DNA from: Epiperipatus broadwayi
Lineage: Eukaryota; Onychophora; Udeonychophora; Euonychophora; Peripatidae
NCBI GenBank assembly: GCA_028023455.1
Contig: JAQFVV010000013.1
Location: forward strand, 2,606,001-2,670,000
Length of the DNA: 64,000 nt
Direction: 5' to 3'
Positions within the stretch are counted from its first letter, which is position 1. Every line of letters starts with the position of its first letter. The position numbers and the translations under genes are program-made. The notes beneath the pieces are model-generated. The model ran no database searches, was not told the DNA's origin, and saw only the letters and a list, made by a program, of their open reading frames with translations. Of the stretch, positions 10,830-24,115 are shown in pieces.

Positions 10830-11062
10830 ACTATTCCCTTTGGCTGAATGGCTCACTTGATTAGAACATTATTTTAAAATTCAATATTCAAAAATCTAAA
10901 GATCTGGGTTCAATTCCTATGCTAGTAATGTCACAAGTTCAGACCAGAAACACTTGAAGATGAGAATAATACCACTTGAAATGTTGTGTATATACCAACC
11001 TGTTTTATTATTACTAACAATTGAATGCAATTGGAATATTTAAATTGATTTATTATTACTAA
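10830..11062 (+). repeat. SINE copy with the clearest tRNA-like head
   Basis: The head reads 'TGGCTCACTTGATTAGAAC', very close to a pol III A box, and about 50 bp later 'GGGTTCAATTCC', a good B box near 10906-10917. The family body follows: a 'GTCAC' core, 'CTTGAA', then 'GAAATGTTGTG' and 'TGAATGCAATTGG'. The copy is cut short at its 3' end near 11062, where a fold-back element begins. It is the best evidence that this SINE family is tRNA-derived. Confidence 0.7.
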
Positions 11063-11074
11063 AGTACATCTTTA

Positions 11075-11226
11075 CAAAATAATCACAACTTCTTACACCT
11101 TTTAAGCAAACAATATTTATTATTATTATAACAGTAAAAATCTAAAAAAGACTGCGAGGAACAGTCAAAACTGTTATAATAATAATAAATATTTTTGCTT
11201 AAAAAGTGTACAAAGTGATTATTTTG
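11075..11226. repeat. Fold-back element
   Basis: Arms 11075-11133 and 11170-11226 are imperfect inverted repeats. They share 'CAAAATAATCAC' at the outer ends and an ATT-repeat followed by 'ATAACAGT' at the inner ends. The centre is about 36 bp. No target duplication was recognised. It could be a small miniature transposon; no family was identified. Confidence 0.6.
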
Positions 11227-11872
11227 AAAAAATATATTGTTGTATATGAAAAAGCAAAATTAAGGAAGAGGAAAAAGAAAGAAGTGTTACAGAATTGAGT
11301 TATTGATGATAATTGTCCAAATTTTTTCATTAAGGTGTAACCATAATTTGTAACTGCAACTATATCTATCATTTCCAAAGTAAATATTTGAAGTCTCTCT
11401 GACACTAGTTCTAATGCTTTTATAGATCACAAGTACTAGCTATTGGAATAAACCTAAATTATATTCTTCATCAAAATAGTTTACATTGATATATAAATAT
11501 CTGTGATTTCATTTGCTAGTCCACTCATTTGAATTTAAAGAAAACTTTTTCTTGGCTTCTTAATACTGTCTAAGTAAGTTACAATTTCCCTTTTAGCAAT
11601 ATCACAAAACATATAACTGAGATCTTATTATTCGACTCATTTTTTGGTAATGAATACCATTATTGTTGCAGAAGTTCTCATAAGAAAGAGCTTGTTGAAA
11701 TACTATTTATTGACAATCCATCTAATGCAGCAAGTTTTACTACAATTTCTTCTAATTTTTTTCATGGAATTAAAAATGTATTGTTTGTTTTTGTAAACAA
11801 AATGAAGACCTAGAGGTTTCTTTCTCAATAATGACTTGTTTCCTATTGCTTAATATTTTACAAACTGTCTTC
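11227..11872. other. AT-rich DNA, nothing recognised
   Basis: No coding signature, RNA gene or repeat boundary was recognised. Confidence 0.45.
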
Positions 11873-12047
11873 AGTAATATTTTACTAAGGCAATAAACCT
11901 CAAGAATGTGTGCTTGAAAATGCAAAGGTAGGGACCCCTACAGGTCTTAACCACAAACAAGCTTATGCTTTGGTTACGACCTGTAGAGGTCCCTACCACA
12001 TTTTCAAGTGCACGTTCTTGAGGTTTATTGCCTTAGTAAATATTACT
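11873..12047. mobile_element. Near-perfect palindromic miniature element
   Basis: The left arm from 11873 and the right arm ending at 12047 pair over about 75 bp. The outer ends read 'AGTAATATT-TACTAAGG', then 'CAATAAACCTCAAGAA', and the inner ends include 'GGTAGGGACC' and 'TACAGGTC'. The loop is only about 20 bp. Such a long arm with few mismatches suggests a young hairpin-type miniature transposon or a recent inverted duplication. The target duplication is unclear. Confidence 0.65.
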
Positions 12048-13076
12048 TACTTAAATAAATTTATAATTAAAACTGTCTTAAGATAATTGTAAAGACTACT
12101 TGTAAATGATTCTTTACAGCTCATTATTTACCTACAATGTTTGCAACAGGCTTTATCTGGCCCAATTCTAAAATTTTCCAAACTTTATATTTGAATGATT
12201 CATTTTAGGTTAAAATTAAATATTTTTACTATTGATACTGATCAACAAATTATGCTTTTCATAGACAAGTTCTTAGTTATTCATATTTATCTTAAAACTA
12301 TAAATGTATATATTAAAAAATAAATTTGAAAACATTTAATATATAATATATAAGAGCATCAGTTATGATAAATTCAATCAAATTTTTTTTACAAAATTTG
12401 TATTCGTACTTATGTGCATCTTAGTGTCTTTAAAATAGTAACTACAAACTACTTATTCTCTTTAATTATGACAGGCATTCACTATTCAGACCACAGAATT
12501 AAAACAAATGATTCAATGGATAACCTTTCTTCTGCCTTTGTTAATATTGGCCAATAAAAATTACTCCCTTTTATATAAGTTTTGGGAAACATTACAACAG
12601 ATGTATAATTCTTGTGAAAATGTGCTGGATGCCATTTGATAAAGTACAGAAATGAAAGATGTTCATTTGGAGGTCGTAAATGTTTTTAGATTAAAGTCTG
12701 TTTGTTTGAAACACCCTTGGTGTCTTGTAGATAATTTACATGTTTGTATACTTCTGCACACTAAAGGTCATAAGACACATTACAAAACAAGATTTCAATT
12801 CTAAAAATAATTTGTGCATTAAAACTGTTTTTTAAGTTTTAAAACTAGTTTTTCAAATTTAAAATATTTTAATAAAAATCTGGGTTTTAAAACTGTGAAT
12901 CCTAATAACAAAGCAATATAATACCTAGCCATTATGAGTAATAATTTATTAAGGATTGCCAACCTTTTCTTAACAGAACTTATTCTAGTATCTTTAAATA
13001 AAATAAAATTTAAAAAAAAACAAAACAAACATAATATATATTGTGAGAGAATGTAAAACTACTCAAATATATATTG
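12048..13076. other. AT-rich DNA, nothing recognised
   Basis: No gene was recognised. A 33-bp local duplication ('TATATATTGTGAG' twice, near 13034 and 13067) sits just before the next LTR and blurs its left boundary. Confidence 0.45.
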
Positions 13077-15777
13077 TGAGGATACCTTAAAATCACACCC
13101 ACACAAACCTTAGCCACATGAAATATTGGATTGTCTTTTAATTAGAATATAAAAAACATACTAAGTTTTGCTAGAACACTCTTAAAAAAAATATAAATGT
13201 ATAAATAGTTACGACAGTGTACTAATTGTATATTAAATAATGGAAATGGTAGGTCGTTTACCATAAAATCACACATATATATTAGTAATAAAATTAATTC
13301 TAGTGTTTAATAAAAAAATATAAACATTGGGAAAATTCATACAAATTTATATATATGTTGACAATTGTATTGTGTTGAATATCTTGTGCGTCTATTATAA
13401 TGAAAGTAAACAATGACTTAAAAGATGGAAAAACAGTCATAGCAGTGGGAAAAAAGGTCAAGTATTGTACTAAGTAACCAAATGTAAGAAGGGGATGATA
13501 ATATTATTAATATTATATTATTTTATTATTTTTTTAAAATGAATCAAAAATCACAATATTTTTATAATGCAACAATAGGCATGCTTTGAGAATAAACAAT
13601 GGAAATGACACAGTGTATAAAAGAAAAAAACAATTACAATTTTCTTTTTAAAAAAAATGTGCATTTGACGTAAAAAGTCAACTTTGTTGAAGCAGTTATT
13701 TTAATAACATTTTTCTATAAAATGGACATTTTTTAAATAGGCGTCTCTACAAATGCCAATTTTTTATGTATTTGCCATTTAAAAAAATTAAGGAAGCAAA
13801 CAGAAGATTTTCATATAAACTGAATGATCAGATAAGTTTCAAATAACTTAGAAATTTAAAAAAAAAGCATTATGATTTTTAAAAAAAATAATTTTTTTTT
13901 AAAAATTACAACGGTTTATTCAGTTGAAATTTTAATAACAGAAATATGTTATATAGCCAATATCGCAAATAATATGTAACTGCATTCTATATATATTTTT
14001 TATTTAAATGCGAACCGCATATTTATATAAACCTGTATATATATATTACAAAATATGATATATTTTGGCTAAAACAATTGTTGTCAGGTGGAGCATTTGC
14101 CCATCACTATGGCCATGTGAAATTAATATTTATCTGTCTACATTGAAGTGCCTGATAAGCTGGGTCCACGCCTGATGGAAATCTACATGAGGAATAAAAC
14201 AAAACCACCCACATGCCAATATAAATATGTTAAGAATGTGCTATTCAGAATCAATAAGGAGTCATCAACATTTCTAATTAAAAAATGCATAAATTGTAAG
14301 AACTGTTATGTAAGAAGGACTCTGATGAATAATTGTGCCTGATCATATAGATTCATAAAATGCTGTAAATATTATGATTTTTTTCTTTTGTATAGATGTC
14401 TTATTTTTTTATTTTATTATCTCAGTCTTATATTTCGAAAGTACTAATGGTCTAATTTAAGTTTGAAACAGTCCAACATAAGAAAATGTGGAGATAGCAG
14501 AAAGGGAAGGTTGAAAAGTCTTTTTTGTTTGTTTTTTTCCTTTTAATAAAATTTTAGGTACTTAAATGATGCTTAACATTTTTGTCCATGACTGTGAAAT
14601 TGTGTGCTTAAACAGAGTATTTAAACGGTAAGAGTTTTTCTCTCTTAAATTAACTAAAATATCCAATGCCACACCATGACATGACCATTTATATTATGGG
14701 TTATATGTTTTACTAATAGTATTCTTAGATATTTCCAATGAATTAATGACTAATCTTTTTGGCTAACATTCTTTACTATTTACTTTGCTATCATATCATG
14801 ACCATTTATATTATGTGTTATATGTTGTACTAATAGTATTCTTAGATATTTCCAATGAATAAATGACTAATCTTTTTGGTTCATATTCTTTACTATTTAC
14901 TTTGCTGTCATATCATGTATTGTTTCTTTATTACATTTCTTTTATGATATATATACATGCAAGGTAATTATTTTAGATCAACCAACTTCCATACCCAGAA
15001 CTGCATACTGCATCTGGAGTTGCACTTAAATTTCTAATTAAATTAGTTAGCAACTCATTTTAGTCTAATAAAATTTTCATTACTTTTGGATATATAAATG
15101 TCTAAATTATGTATATCTATCATGGGAAATAGGGAATAAGTAATTTTAAATTGCTTAAATAACAATATGATCATAGACCTTAAAATTGAAAGCATAGGAG
15201 GAATATATCCAAATAATTCTCTTTCACATGTACATATTTTTTGGATTTTTTTATTCACATTGATTGACAATTTGTTTTACATTTTTATATATTTTGTTTT
15301 TGTAAATAAATATTATGAAGTTTTGTTTAATTGACAAGATCTCTCTAGTTTGTTGATCCAGCATTTACATTCAATCCTATAACCAATATTTTACATATGC
15401 ACACACACATTATTGTTTGATGAGCATGAGAGATAAATGTTAAATCAAGGTTATTCCTTGCTAATAAATAGAATGAACTAATTCAGTTATTGATTAACAG
15501 TCTGCGTAAGTGCATCTCAGTAAAGAGTGTTGAATGCGAATTCTTCCTTAGTTCAAATACTGAGGCAACAGATCCAAAAGAGAATGGTGAGATGTTAGAT
15601 GAACTGATTTAAATTGCATGTAATGTTGATAGATGAGTCTTAGGCTAGTCTATTGAAGATAGATGTAATCATGAATCATGTACTTCATCATGTTGTCTCC
15701 AGCATCCTACATGAAAACCCTAGTCTGATTAGTCAGATGCGACCTTCTTTTGTCACATCATCGACTGGACCATTACA
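13077..15777 (+). repeat. 5' LTR (about 2.7 kb) of a gag-only LTR element
   Basis: It aligns with 19543-21954 from 'TGAGGATACCTTAAAAT' (the partner has TGAGGGTAGCTT) to '...GGACCATTACA' (the partner has GGACCGTTACA), so both copies have TG...CA ends. A primer-binding-like 'TGGTGCCCAAT' follows two bases later. A 64-codon frame at 14148-14342 with a Cys-rich 'CINCKNC' motif lies inside, but the other LTR breaks it, so it is probably not a gene. AATAAA-like signals near 15300 would suit an R region. Flanks do not give a clear target duplication, partly because the left flank is duplicated. LTRs this long are unusual relative to a 3.8 kb interior. Confidence 0.8.
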
Positions 15778-15779
15778 TC

Positions 15780-15797
15780 TGGTGCCCAATATTTTAG
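15780..15797 (+). promoter_or_regulatory. Primer-binding site of the gag-only LTR element
   Basis: Two bases after the 5' LTR the sequence reads TGGTGCCCAATATTTTAG. Starting with TGG (the complement of the tRNA CCA end) at this position is the expected layout. The priming tRNA was not identified. Confidence 0.6.
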
Positions 15798-15827
15798 GCA
15801 GAACATATTATAGTTGCAAAAGAGGCT

Positions 15828-16315
15828 TAGCCATTGGACAGAAATTTTCAAAAAAAATCTTTTTGTTGACAATTTTTAAGTTTGTCCCTTGTATAATAAG
15901 GTCAATTAACATCAAACCACTATAGTATATATGCATACAATAAATAAATAGCATACCTAAATATTAGATAAGAATACAAGACACCTAAAACTAAAAATTA
16001 GTAAAGAAAATTTTTACATATGAGGAATGAATGCGGGATCAATAAACAGTCTTGTGAAACAATTAAATCAGAATAGCCATTGGACAGAAATTAAAAAAAA
16101 AAATCTTTTTGTTGACTATTTTTAAGCTTGTCCCTTGTATAATAAGGTCAATTAACTTCAAACCACTATAGTATATACGCCTACAATAAATAAATAGCAT
16201 ACCTAAATATTAGATAAGAATACAAGACACCTAAAACTAAAAAATAGTAAAAAATTTTTTTACATACGAGGAATGAATGCGGGATCAATAAATAGTTGTG
16301 AAACAATTAAATCAT
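15828..16315 (+). repeat. Tandem duplication, about 246 bp x 2, in the leader
   Basis: Unit 1 (15828-16073) and unit 2 (16074-about 16315) both start 'TAGCCATTGGACAGAAATT' and differ by few changes. They lie between the primer-binding site and gag, so they lengthen the 5' leader. The high identity suggests a duplication more recent than the LTR divergence. Confidence 0.75.
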
Positions 16316-16639
16316 GAATAAATTGGCACTAAAATACAGAAGTCAGGTGATAAAAAAATTTAACTAAAATGTAGACAGTCAAAATAGCAGAAATGAAAAC
16401 TGATATAGAAGTTAAGGCTACACATGGCATAATTAGAAAAAATGTGAAACCCTGCGACAATTATCTGTTATAATTTTTATAAGTAAAAGTTGTTTAAGGT
16501 ATTCAATTCATGATATTAAGAAGTGGAAAAAAATTACTTACCATGGAAACAGAGTTTTACCATTAAGAAGAGGTTAGAGATGTTGAGGTAAGTAAAATTG
16601 AGGTTAGCCATGAGGGATGGTTTCTGCCTAGTCAAACAT

Positions 16640-18540
16640 CTGGGCGATCTGTCACTGAAAGTGACCACTTCCCACAAACATGTCGAGATGATGGAATGAC
16701 CATTGAGGTATGAGTTAACTCATGTTGAAGAAACTTCAATCACCCGAAGTGAAGTGGTTCAGCCTATGGAAAGTGGGATGTCCATGTCACAAATGTTACA
16801 AGTGATGATGAATAAGATAAGTAATATGGAGACAAGATTGAAGGCTGATAGTGATGATGTGAAGGTTAAAATGAAAAATATGCAGCTTGATATGAAGGTA
16901 TGAATGAAAGTGTGAACCAGTTGAAGGCTAATATGGTTACCAAAGAGGAAGTAGAGAAATTAAAAATGAATAGATAGCATGAAAGTCAGGATGAGACACA
17001 TTGTAACTAAGGTTGTTGTGGTTAGCATAGAAGCTAGAACTGAACAAGGGATGAAGGAAAAGGCAGATAGCATGTAAGAAAAACTACAGAAAGATATTAA
17101 AGATTTGGAGACATGACGGTCATCAGAATTAAGTTGTGTTCAGAAGAGTGATGTTGAGATAAAACAAGAAATAGGGGAAATGAGAAAAGAAGTAGAGGAG
17201 AAAGATACGCAATATAGGCAACACTTGGAAAAATTAAAACATTGTGTCACCAGTCAACTAACCATCAAATACCAAAAGGTGTGCCAAAGTCAAGAGTTCT
17301 TCAAGAAAGAGATCCATGAGAGTCAAAAAAAGCATGCAGATGAAATGGAGGAAAAAATGAAGACTACCCACACAATTTCAAACCAGTTCATCACCAAGCA
17401 AAACATGGAAATAGAAACATGCTGTAAAACTATAGACGTATAAGAAAACCACAAAAACTTTAAGTTGTGTGTTTTCACTTAGATGAGGCCCTTAGCTGAA
17501 GATTAGAGGTGATTGAATCACAAGTGTCACAAAATACTCAAATGATGAGAATGCAAAATCTGAGGTAGGGCCAACAACCCAGGATAGACAAGGAGGAAGG
17601 GATGAAGCAGATGTTCACTGGGAGACCTATACCAGGGATCTCATTCAAAAACATGAACAATATTTGGAGCCTACTGTCCCATGCCAGACAACACAAGGAA
17701 TAGAGGATTATCTCTTTCACAGTGAGAATGGAGAATCTACCCCGAGTATGTCTTGAGGCAACTTGGATGTGCACCAGTTAACAACCCATGTGGAGCCTGC
17801 TGAATCAGCTAAATCACACGGATACTTGATGCAGGTTAGCATGATCAATTACTTAGCTAATGAAGCGCCCATAGAACACTTAAAAAATCTTAAAATATAC
17901 TCTGTGAATCAGGATTTGATTGAATCTGAAAAAGTGATAATTGCTTATAGTCACTTACAGGGAGACAAACTGATGTGGTGGAATGCTTATATCAAACTCC
18001 ATCAATTTATGAGGAGTATCAAACCCTATTGGTAAAAAACTTTTGGGATAAAAAAAACAGGAGGCCTTACTTTATCACTTATTTCAAAAAAGATACAAAC
18101 CAGTACAAGAGGAAACCATGATTAAGTTTTTCCATCGCCTGGTTAGCAAGCTGCCAATGCTTGACACTTATAACCTAAGCGAGACTGCAATTATTAGAAT
18201 TATAACTTGCCTTTGAGGATAGAGCAGTCACTTTTATGCACCAATGCCAAAAGCATTGAGCAAGTTGCAGAGTTGCTCAATAGCATAGACTTAAATAATG
18301 CTAATCTATCTAACCGGGCCCTAGAAAAAAAGGAGCCTACCGTGAAAATAATCCATTATGAGAGATAGAAAAATAACAATAACCCATATCAGTGGAAGGA
18401 GAAGTCACTACCACAAAACCCCTTATGTACTTAGTCATCAAAAAAAACTGCAGATAACAAAGTTAGGTTGAACTCTCCAAACCGCCTAGGAGAATCTCCT
18501 AAACCAGGGTGTAGTAATAACTCGCCCAAGTTATAGCAAA
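16640..18540 (+). pseudogene. Ty3-type gag: coiled coil plus capsid, broken
   Basis: The N-terminal part (16703-17443) is a long coiled-coil region rich in Met, Lys, Glu and Gln ('MLQVMMNKISNMETRLKAD', then 'EIGEMRKEVEEKD'), interrupted by stops. From about 17763 the sequence reads as a Ty3-type capsid. 'NYLANEAPIEHL' is near 17850, 'IAYSHLQGDKLMWWNAY' near 17940-17990, and after a frameshift 'FFHRLVSKLPMLDTYNLS' near 18128-18180. The 'LQG-A/K-WW' pattern is the usual capsid signature. A Cys-His zinc knuckle was not found. Downstream there is no reverse transcriptase, RNase H or integrase. The element would need proteins from another copy to move. Multiple stops and frameshifts show it is dead as a protein gene. 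Confidence 0.65.
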
Positions 18541-19527
18541 AACTAAACTGAAAGAGTATTTGCGGTTATGTTCCCCATCTCAAGATGACAAAGAAACACT
18601 AGGGAACATAAATTAAATCAATGTATATATGTAAAGTAACTGATAGTGACATGAATGTTCAAGACAATATTAAAAGCCAAATAAAGCAAAGAAGAATGCA
18701 CACATGTGCACTAAAATGTAAAGGTTAAGTCATTTCAACAATACAATAATGCCATGAGTCACCAATAAAGACTCACCATCAAAACAAAACTCAAGAAAAC
18801 AATTATCAGAAATTTTACAATTAATAGGGACCATATACCATTGTAAATCAGTCTGGCCCTAATGCTTTTTGGTTAAATATTAAGGGAAAAGTTAGAGGCA
18901 CATACAATGACAGGTTATTAAAACCGTATCTCGGTCAATCAACATAATAGTGTGAGATTAGTAATTTCATCACAAAATAATGTACAATAAAGTTAGCAGT
19001 AGAAATGATAAAAGTTTTAAAAAAAGATGAGAGAACATCAAAAAAATGTTATTAGGGTAGTAATGATTAATACCTAGTATTTTTGAGGGTATACTTCAGT
19101 AAATATGCTGAGATACCTTAGGACTGATCACATTTTTGGAGTCAATTTGATGGATACTCTGATTCACATAATCCTCAAAATCCAATAAGTCTCTAGAGAA
19201 GAGCAGGAGAGAGAGATTAGTGGACAAAGATGTGTATCATTTAGAATAGAGATACATAAATGGTAAGGCTCCAACCATAAAGTTTAAAAACAAAAAAAAA
19301 TATTTATTTTTACCCTAAGCTAGATTCTCACTTGGGATGATACATAATTTTTAAGAGAGGAAATGCCAGGATAGGTATTTAAAAGAGGGATTGAAAAAAA
19401 AATGTGAGAAAGTAAGTGTTGTGATTTTTCACGGATAACTAGAAAATCAATACGCCCCAAAATGAACATACTTTACATTCATTACAAGTTAAAATTTTGA
19501 TCAATAAGCAAAATTTTAATCTTATGT
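18541..19527 (+). other. Non-coding remainder of the LTR-element interior
   Basis: Sequence between the gag remnant and the 3' LTR. Short broken frames occur, and one ('GPNAFWLNIKGKVRG' near 18870) could be a decayed protease lead-in, but no DTG or DSG motif was seen. No polymerase motif was found. Confidence 0.45.
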
Positions 19528-19539
19528 AGAAGAAAGAGA
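19528..19539 (+). promoter_or_regulatory. Polypurine tract
   Basis: A pure purine run AGAAGAAAGAGA ends three bases before the TG of the 3' LTR, the usual position for the plus-strand primer. Confidence 0.6.
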
Positions 19540-19542
19540 TTA

Positions 19543-21954
19543 TGAGGGTAGCTTAAAATTGCACCCACACAAACCTTAATCACCTGAACTATTGGATTGT
19601 CTTTTAATTAGAATGTAAATATAAAATAAATAGTAAGTTTTGCTAGAACACTTAAAACATATAAATGTATAAATAGTTATGACAGTGTACTAATTGTATA
19701 TTAAATAGTGGGAATGGTAGGTCATTTACCATAAAATGAGAAAATTCATACAAATTTATATATATGTTGACAATTGTATCGTGTTGAATATCTTGTGCAT
19801 CTATTATAATAAATGTAAGCAACGACTTAAAGGATGAAAAAAGTCATAACAGTGGGGGAAAAGGTCAAGTATTGTACTAGGTAACCGAATGTAAGAGGGG
19901 GAAGATAATATTATTAATATTATATAATTTTATTATTTTTTAAATGAATCGATAATCACAATATTTTTATAATGCAACAATAGGCATATTTTGCAAATAA
20001 GCAATGGAAGACACCGGATAAAAAGAAAAACAATTACTTTTTTTTTTTTAAATTGTGCATTTGACATGAAAAGTAAACTTTGTTGAAGCAGTTATTTTAA
20101 TAACATTTTTCTACAAAATGGACATTTTTTGAATCAGCAGCTCTACAAATTCCAATTTTTTATTTGCCATTTAAAAAAATTAAGGAAGCAAACAGAAGAT
20201 TTTCATACAAGCTGAATGATCAGATAAGTTTCAAATAACTTAGAAATTAAAAAAAAAAGTATTATGATTTTTTTTAAAAAAAATTAAAAAAGAAATTAGA
20301 ATGGTTTATTCAGTTAAAATTATAATGACAGGAATGTTATATAGCCAATATCGTAATACTAAGTAACTGCATTCTATATATATATTATTTAAATGCAAAT
20401 GGCATATATATATATAAACCTGTATATATTGCAAAATATGATATATTTTGGCTAGAACAATTGTCATCAGGTGGAGCATTTATGGCCATGTGAAATTAAT
20501 ATTTATCTGTCTACATTAAAGTGGCTGATAAACTGGGTCTATGCGTGACGGTAATCTACGTGATGAATAAAACAAAACCACCTACTGCCAATATAAATAT
20601 GTTCAGAATGTGCTATTCAGAATCAACAAGGAGTCATCAACATTTATAATAAAAAATGCATACATTGTAAGAACTGTTATTTAAGAAGGACTCTGATGTG
20701 CCTGATCATATCGATTCATGGAATGTTGTAAATATTATGATTTTTTCTTTTCCATAGATGTCTTATTTTTTTATTTCAGTCTTATATTTCGGAAGTACTA
20801 ATGGTCTAATTTAACAGTTTGGAACAGTCCAACATAAGAAAATGTGGAGAGAGCAGGGAGGAAAGGTTGAAAAGACTTGTTTTTTTTCCTTTAATAAAAT
20901 TTTAGATACTTAAATGATGCTTGACATTTTCATCCAAGACTGTGAAATTGTGTGCTTAAACTGAGTATTTAAACGGTAAGAGTTTTTCTCTTTTAAATTA
21001 ACTAAAATATCCAATGCCACACCATGACATTACCATTTATATTGTGTTATGTGTTTTACTAATAGTATTCTTAGATATTTCCAATGAATAATTGACTAAT
21101 CTTTTTGTTTAATATTCTTTACTATTTACCTTGCTATCATATGTATTGTATCTTTATTATATTACTTTTATAATATATATATATGCAAGGTAATTATTTT
21201 AGATTAACCAACTTTCACACCTAGAACTGCATACTGTATCTGGAGTTGCACTTAAATTTCTAATTAAATTAGTTAGCAATCTCATTTTAGTCTAATAAAA
21301 TTTTCATTACTTTTGGATATATAAATGTCTAAATTATGTGTATCTATCATGGGAAATAGGGGATAAGTAATTTTAAATTGCTTAAATAACAATATGATAG
21401 ATACTCATCATAGAAAGTATAGGAGGAATATATCTAAATAATTCTCTTTCACATGAACATATTTTTTGGATTTTTTTATTCACATTGATTGACAATTTGT
21501 TCTATGTTTTTATATATTTTGTTTTTGTAAATAAATATTATGAAGTTTTGCTTAATTGACAAGGTTTCTCTAGTTTGTTAATCCAGCATTTACATTCAAT
21601 CCTATAACCAATATTTCACATATGCACACACACATAATTGTTTGATGAGGATGAGCTAATTCAGTTATTGATTAACAGTCTGCGTAAGTACATTCCTGTC
21701 AAGAGAGTCGAATGCGAATTCTTCCTGAGTTTGAATACTGAGGCAACGGATCTAAAAGAGAATGGTGGGATGCTAAATGAATTGATTTAAATTGCATGTA
21801 AATTTGATAGATGAGACTTAGCCTAGTCTATTGAAGATAGATGCAATCAAGAGTCATGTATTTCATCGTGTCGTCCCAGCATCCTACATGAAGACCTTAG
21901 GTTCGACTGTAGTCAGATATGACCTCTTGTCACATCATCGACCGGACCGTTACA
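19543..21954 (+). repeat. 3' LTR of the gag-only element
   Basis: Partner of 13077-15777 with the same ends, about 290 bp shorter owing to several deletions. Divergence is visible throughout, so the insertion is not recent. It is followed by GTATAT. An old related LTR end at 27193 is followed by the same GTATAT, which could reflect target preference. Confidence 0.8.
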
Positions 21955-22989
21955 GTATATACATTAACCTTTTACATTAAGATATCAATATATATATACA
22001 GATATATAAACTATAACAATCTTGATGACAAAAGTCCATTCAAATAAATAGTTTTAAATTGAAATAAATATTTATATATAGAATGATTATTTAAAATTTA
22101 CCAAAAATCACTAATCAAGATGTAAACATGAAGATAACCTTAGGTCAAATCACATCTTAGCAACTAAACATAAAGGAAATAAAAACTAGAATTCAATTAT
22201 ATAATTAATTATAATAATTTCAACTATAATCGAATACAAAATCATAAAATCAAATAGTATATTTAACACATGCTACTGGAAGTCGATTCTACTATAAAAG
22301 CCGGATCACTAATTTCCAAATTAATTCTATCTTTTGCCAATGAACTAGCCACTGTGCATAGTTGTTTTGCTATGTTCAAATTCTGAACATATTAAAGATG
22401 GATCAATAGTTTGAACAAATTTTCTTCTTGATAAAAATGTTATTAGAAAATAAATTTAATCTCACTCAATAAAATCATTAATTGTAATTTCAAAATGAAA
22501 TTATATATATATTTTATTAAATAGAGAAACTCATAAGATCATTCTAAATTGGAATTCTAAAGATGATAAATTTCATCAAAAAACATTTATATATTTAAAC
22601 TAAATTATTTTTAAGAAGATAATAAGTATAGAAAATGCATCGTGAGTAAAAACCACTTATCATAGGATTAAATGCTATTGTTTTAACTGAAAATAATGTA
22701 GTTTCTTATTCCTACAGAAATGCCTAAAGTATATGTGTACTTCATCTATATAATTTAGAATGAAATTTCAATTGATAGCGAAATAATTTGTGGAAATATC
22801 ATGTGAAAGGAAGAATTCTGAACAAAGAGTATACTGACTGCCTCATCGATGGTTGATGACAGAAGAATAAAGAACTTTATCTTTAATGAACATTATTGAT
22901 CTCATTATGGAAAGGAATAGGACAATATCATCAAATTTTAATACATCATATTATCTTTGTGTGTTATCAGCTTCAGACATCTAATTTTA
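21955..22989. other. AT-rich DNA, nothing recognised
   Basis: No gene, RNA or repeat boundary was recognised between the 3' LTR and the next repeat. Confidence 0.45.
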
Positions 22990-24115
22990 TTTCCTTTTCT
23001 TCTAAAATCTGTTTATGTTGAAATAGTCCATTTAACTGCAGGTGCCATATTGAATTTTTTAAAAAACTGACATGAGACACAATTTTCACAATAACTTCAG
23101 TTTTAATAATGTTAGAGCAAAAAACTTTACATTGATAAAAACCAGAAAAACTAAGAAGAACAATAAGTCTAAGACAAATAGTCATAACCATTTAAAAAAT
23201 AAAGGAAAAAAGAAATTTCAACATCCAACATATTTATTACTTTATTGTTTGTTCATAATTTATAATTTATCATTAACTAAGTTCAAATTACATCTTCATT
23301 GATAATTCATTTGTATTCCTCACAAAATTATTTTTCAAACCATATATATTACTTCTTACCTGCGATAATACATAGCTTCAGAATCTCAAATCAAGTCGCG
23401 TAAGAATTCTTCATTTTGATCTTGTACCCCAAAAGTTAACAGATCTCAAAGACATCTATAGAAAAAGATTCATCCTAATAAGATACAAAACAAATCATTT
23501 CCAGAAGATGGATATGCATTTGTCATCATAGCAATTGGCTCCTTACCTATCTAAAATAGAAATTGCAGGCTACTATCTATATCACTGATAAAATTAGTTT
23601 CATCTCTTCATTTTATATTTTTTGTGTGTACATCAGTGATGTTTATATTCTTTATGCACACCAATGATGCTATCTTATTATATTTATTGTCCCACATAGA
23701 TGTAATTTATTTGCATATAGATCATTTTCTAGCTATAGACTTTGAAAATAATGTTATATAAGATGTGGCAAAACTAATGACTCTATACACGAGTATCAAG
23801 GCATAGGTAAGAATCAGAATTTAATTCTTTGCATGCATACAATTCCATGTGGTATATGCATAACCATTGTGACTACCACTATGCACACACTATTTGAAAT
23901 CTCTCTTTATTGGTTTTAAGTGTTTATATTTTCACATGGTACTATACCCAGTAAAATTTGCGATTGCTTTATCAACTGTAATCTGCAAACTTTCTGTACA
24001 TTTGTTTATCAGTTTTTAAAATTTACATTGCACTGCTCTATATACATAAATCATTACTCGTTATACAAACATGATGCAAGAGCAAGCACAAACACACTAA
24101 TACAAATATAAACAT
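22990..24115 (-). repeat. Unclassified 1.1-kb repeat, copy 1
   Basis: On the minus strand this matches 48354-49450. Matches start near 'CGAGTAATGATTTA' (plus about 24050) and run through 'TTTGCCTATGCCTTGATA'-like sequence near 23800. They continue to 'CAATATGG' near 23050, which corresponds to the start codon of the 75-codon frame in the other copy. Past that point the alignment continues for about 45 bp, but this copy hits a stop after about 11 codons. Indels separate the copies near 23850-23990. The layout (long untranslated lead, then ATG) would suit the 5' region of a retroelement; the family was not identified. Confidence 0.6.

Noticed and set aside
14148-14342. 64-codon frame with a Cys-rich motif as a small gene
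   Set aside because: It lies within an LTR, and the partner LTR breaks the frame, so it is unlikely to be a conserved protein.
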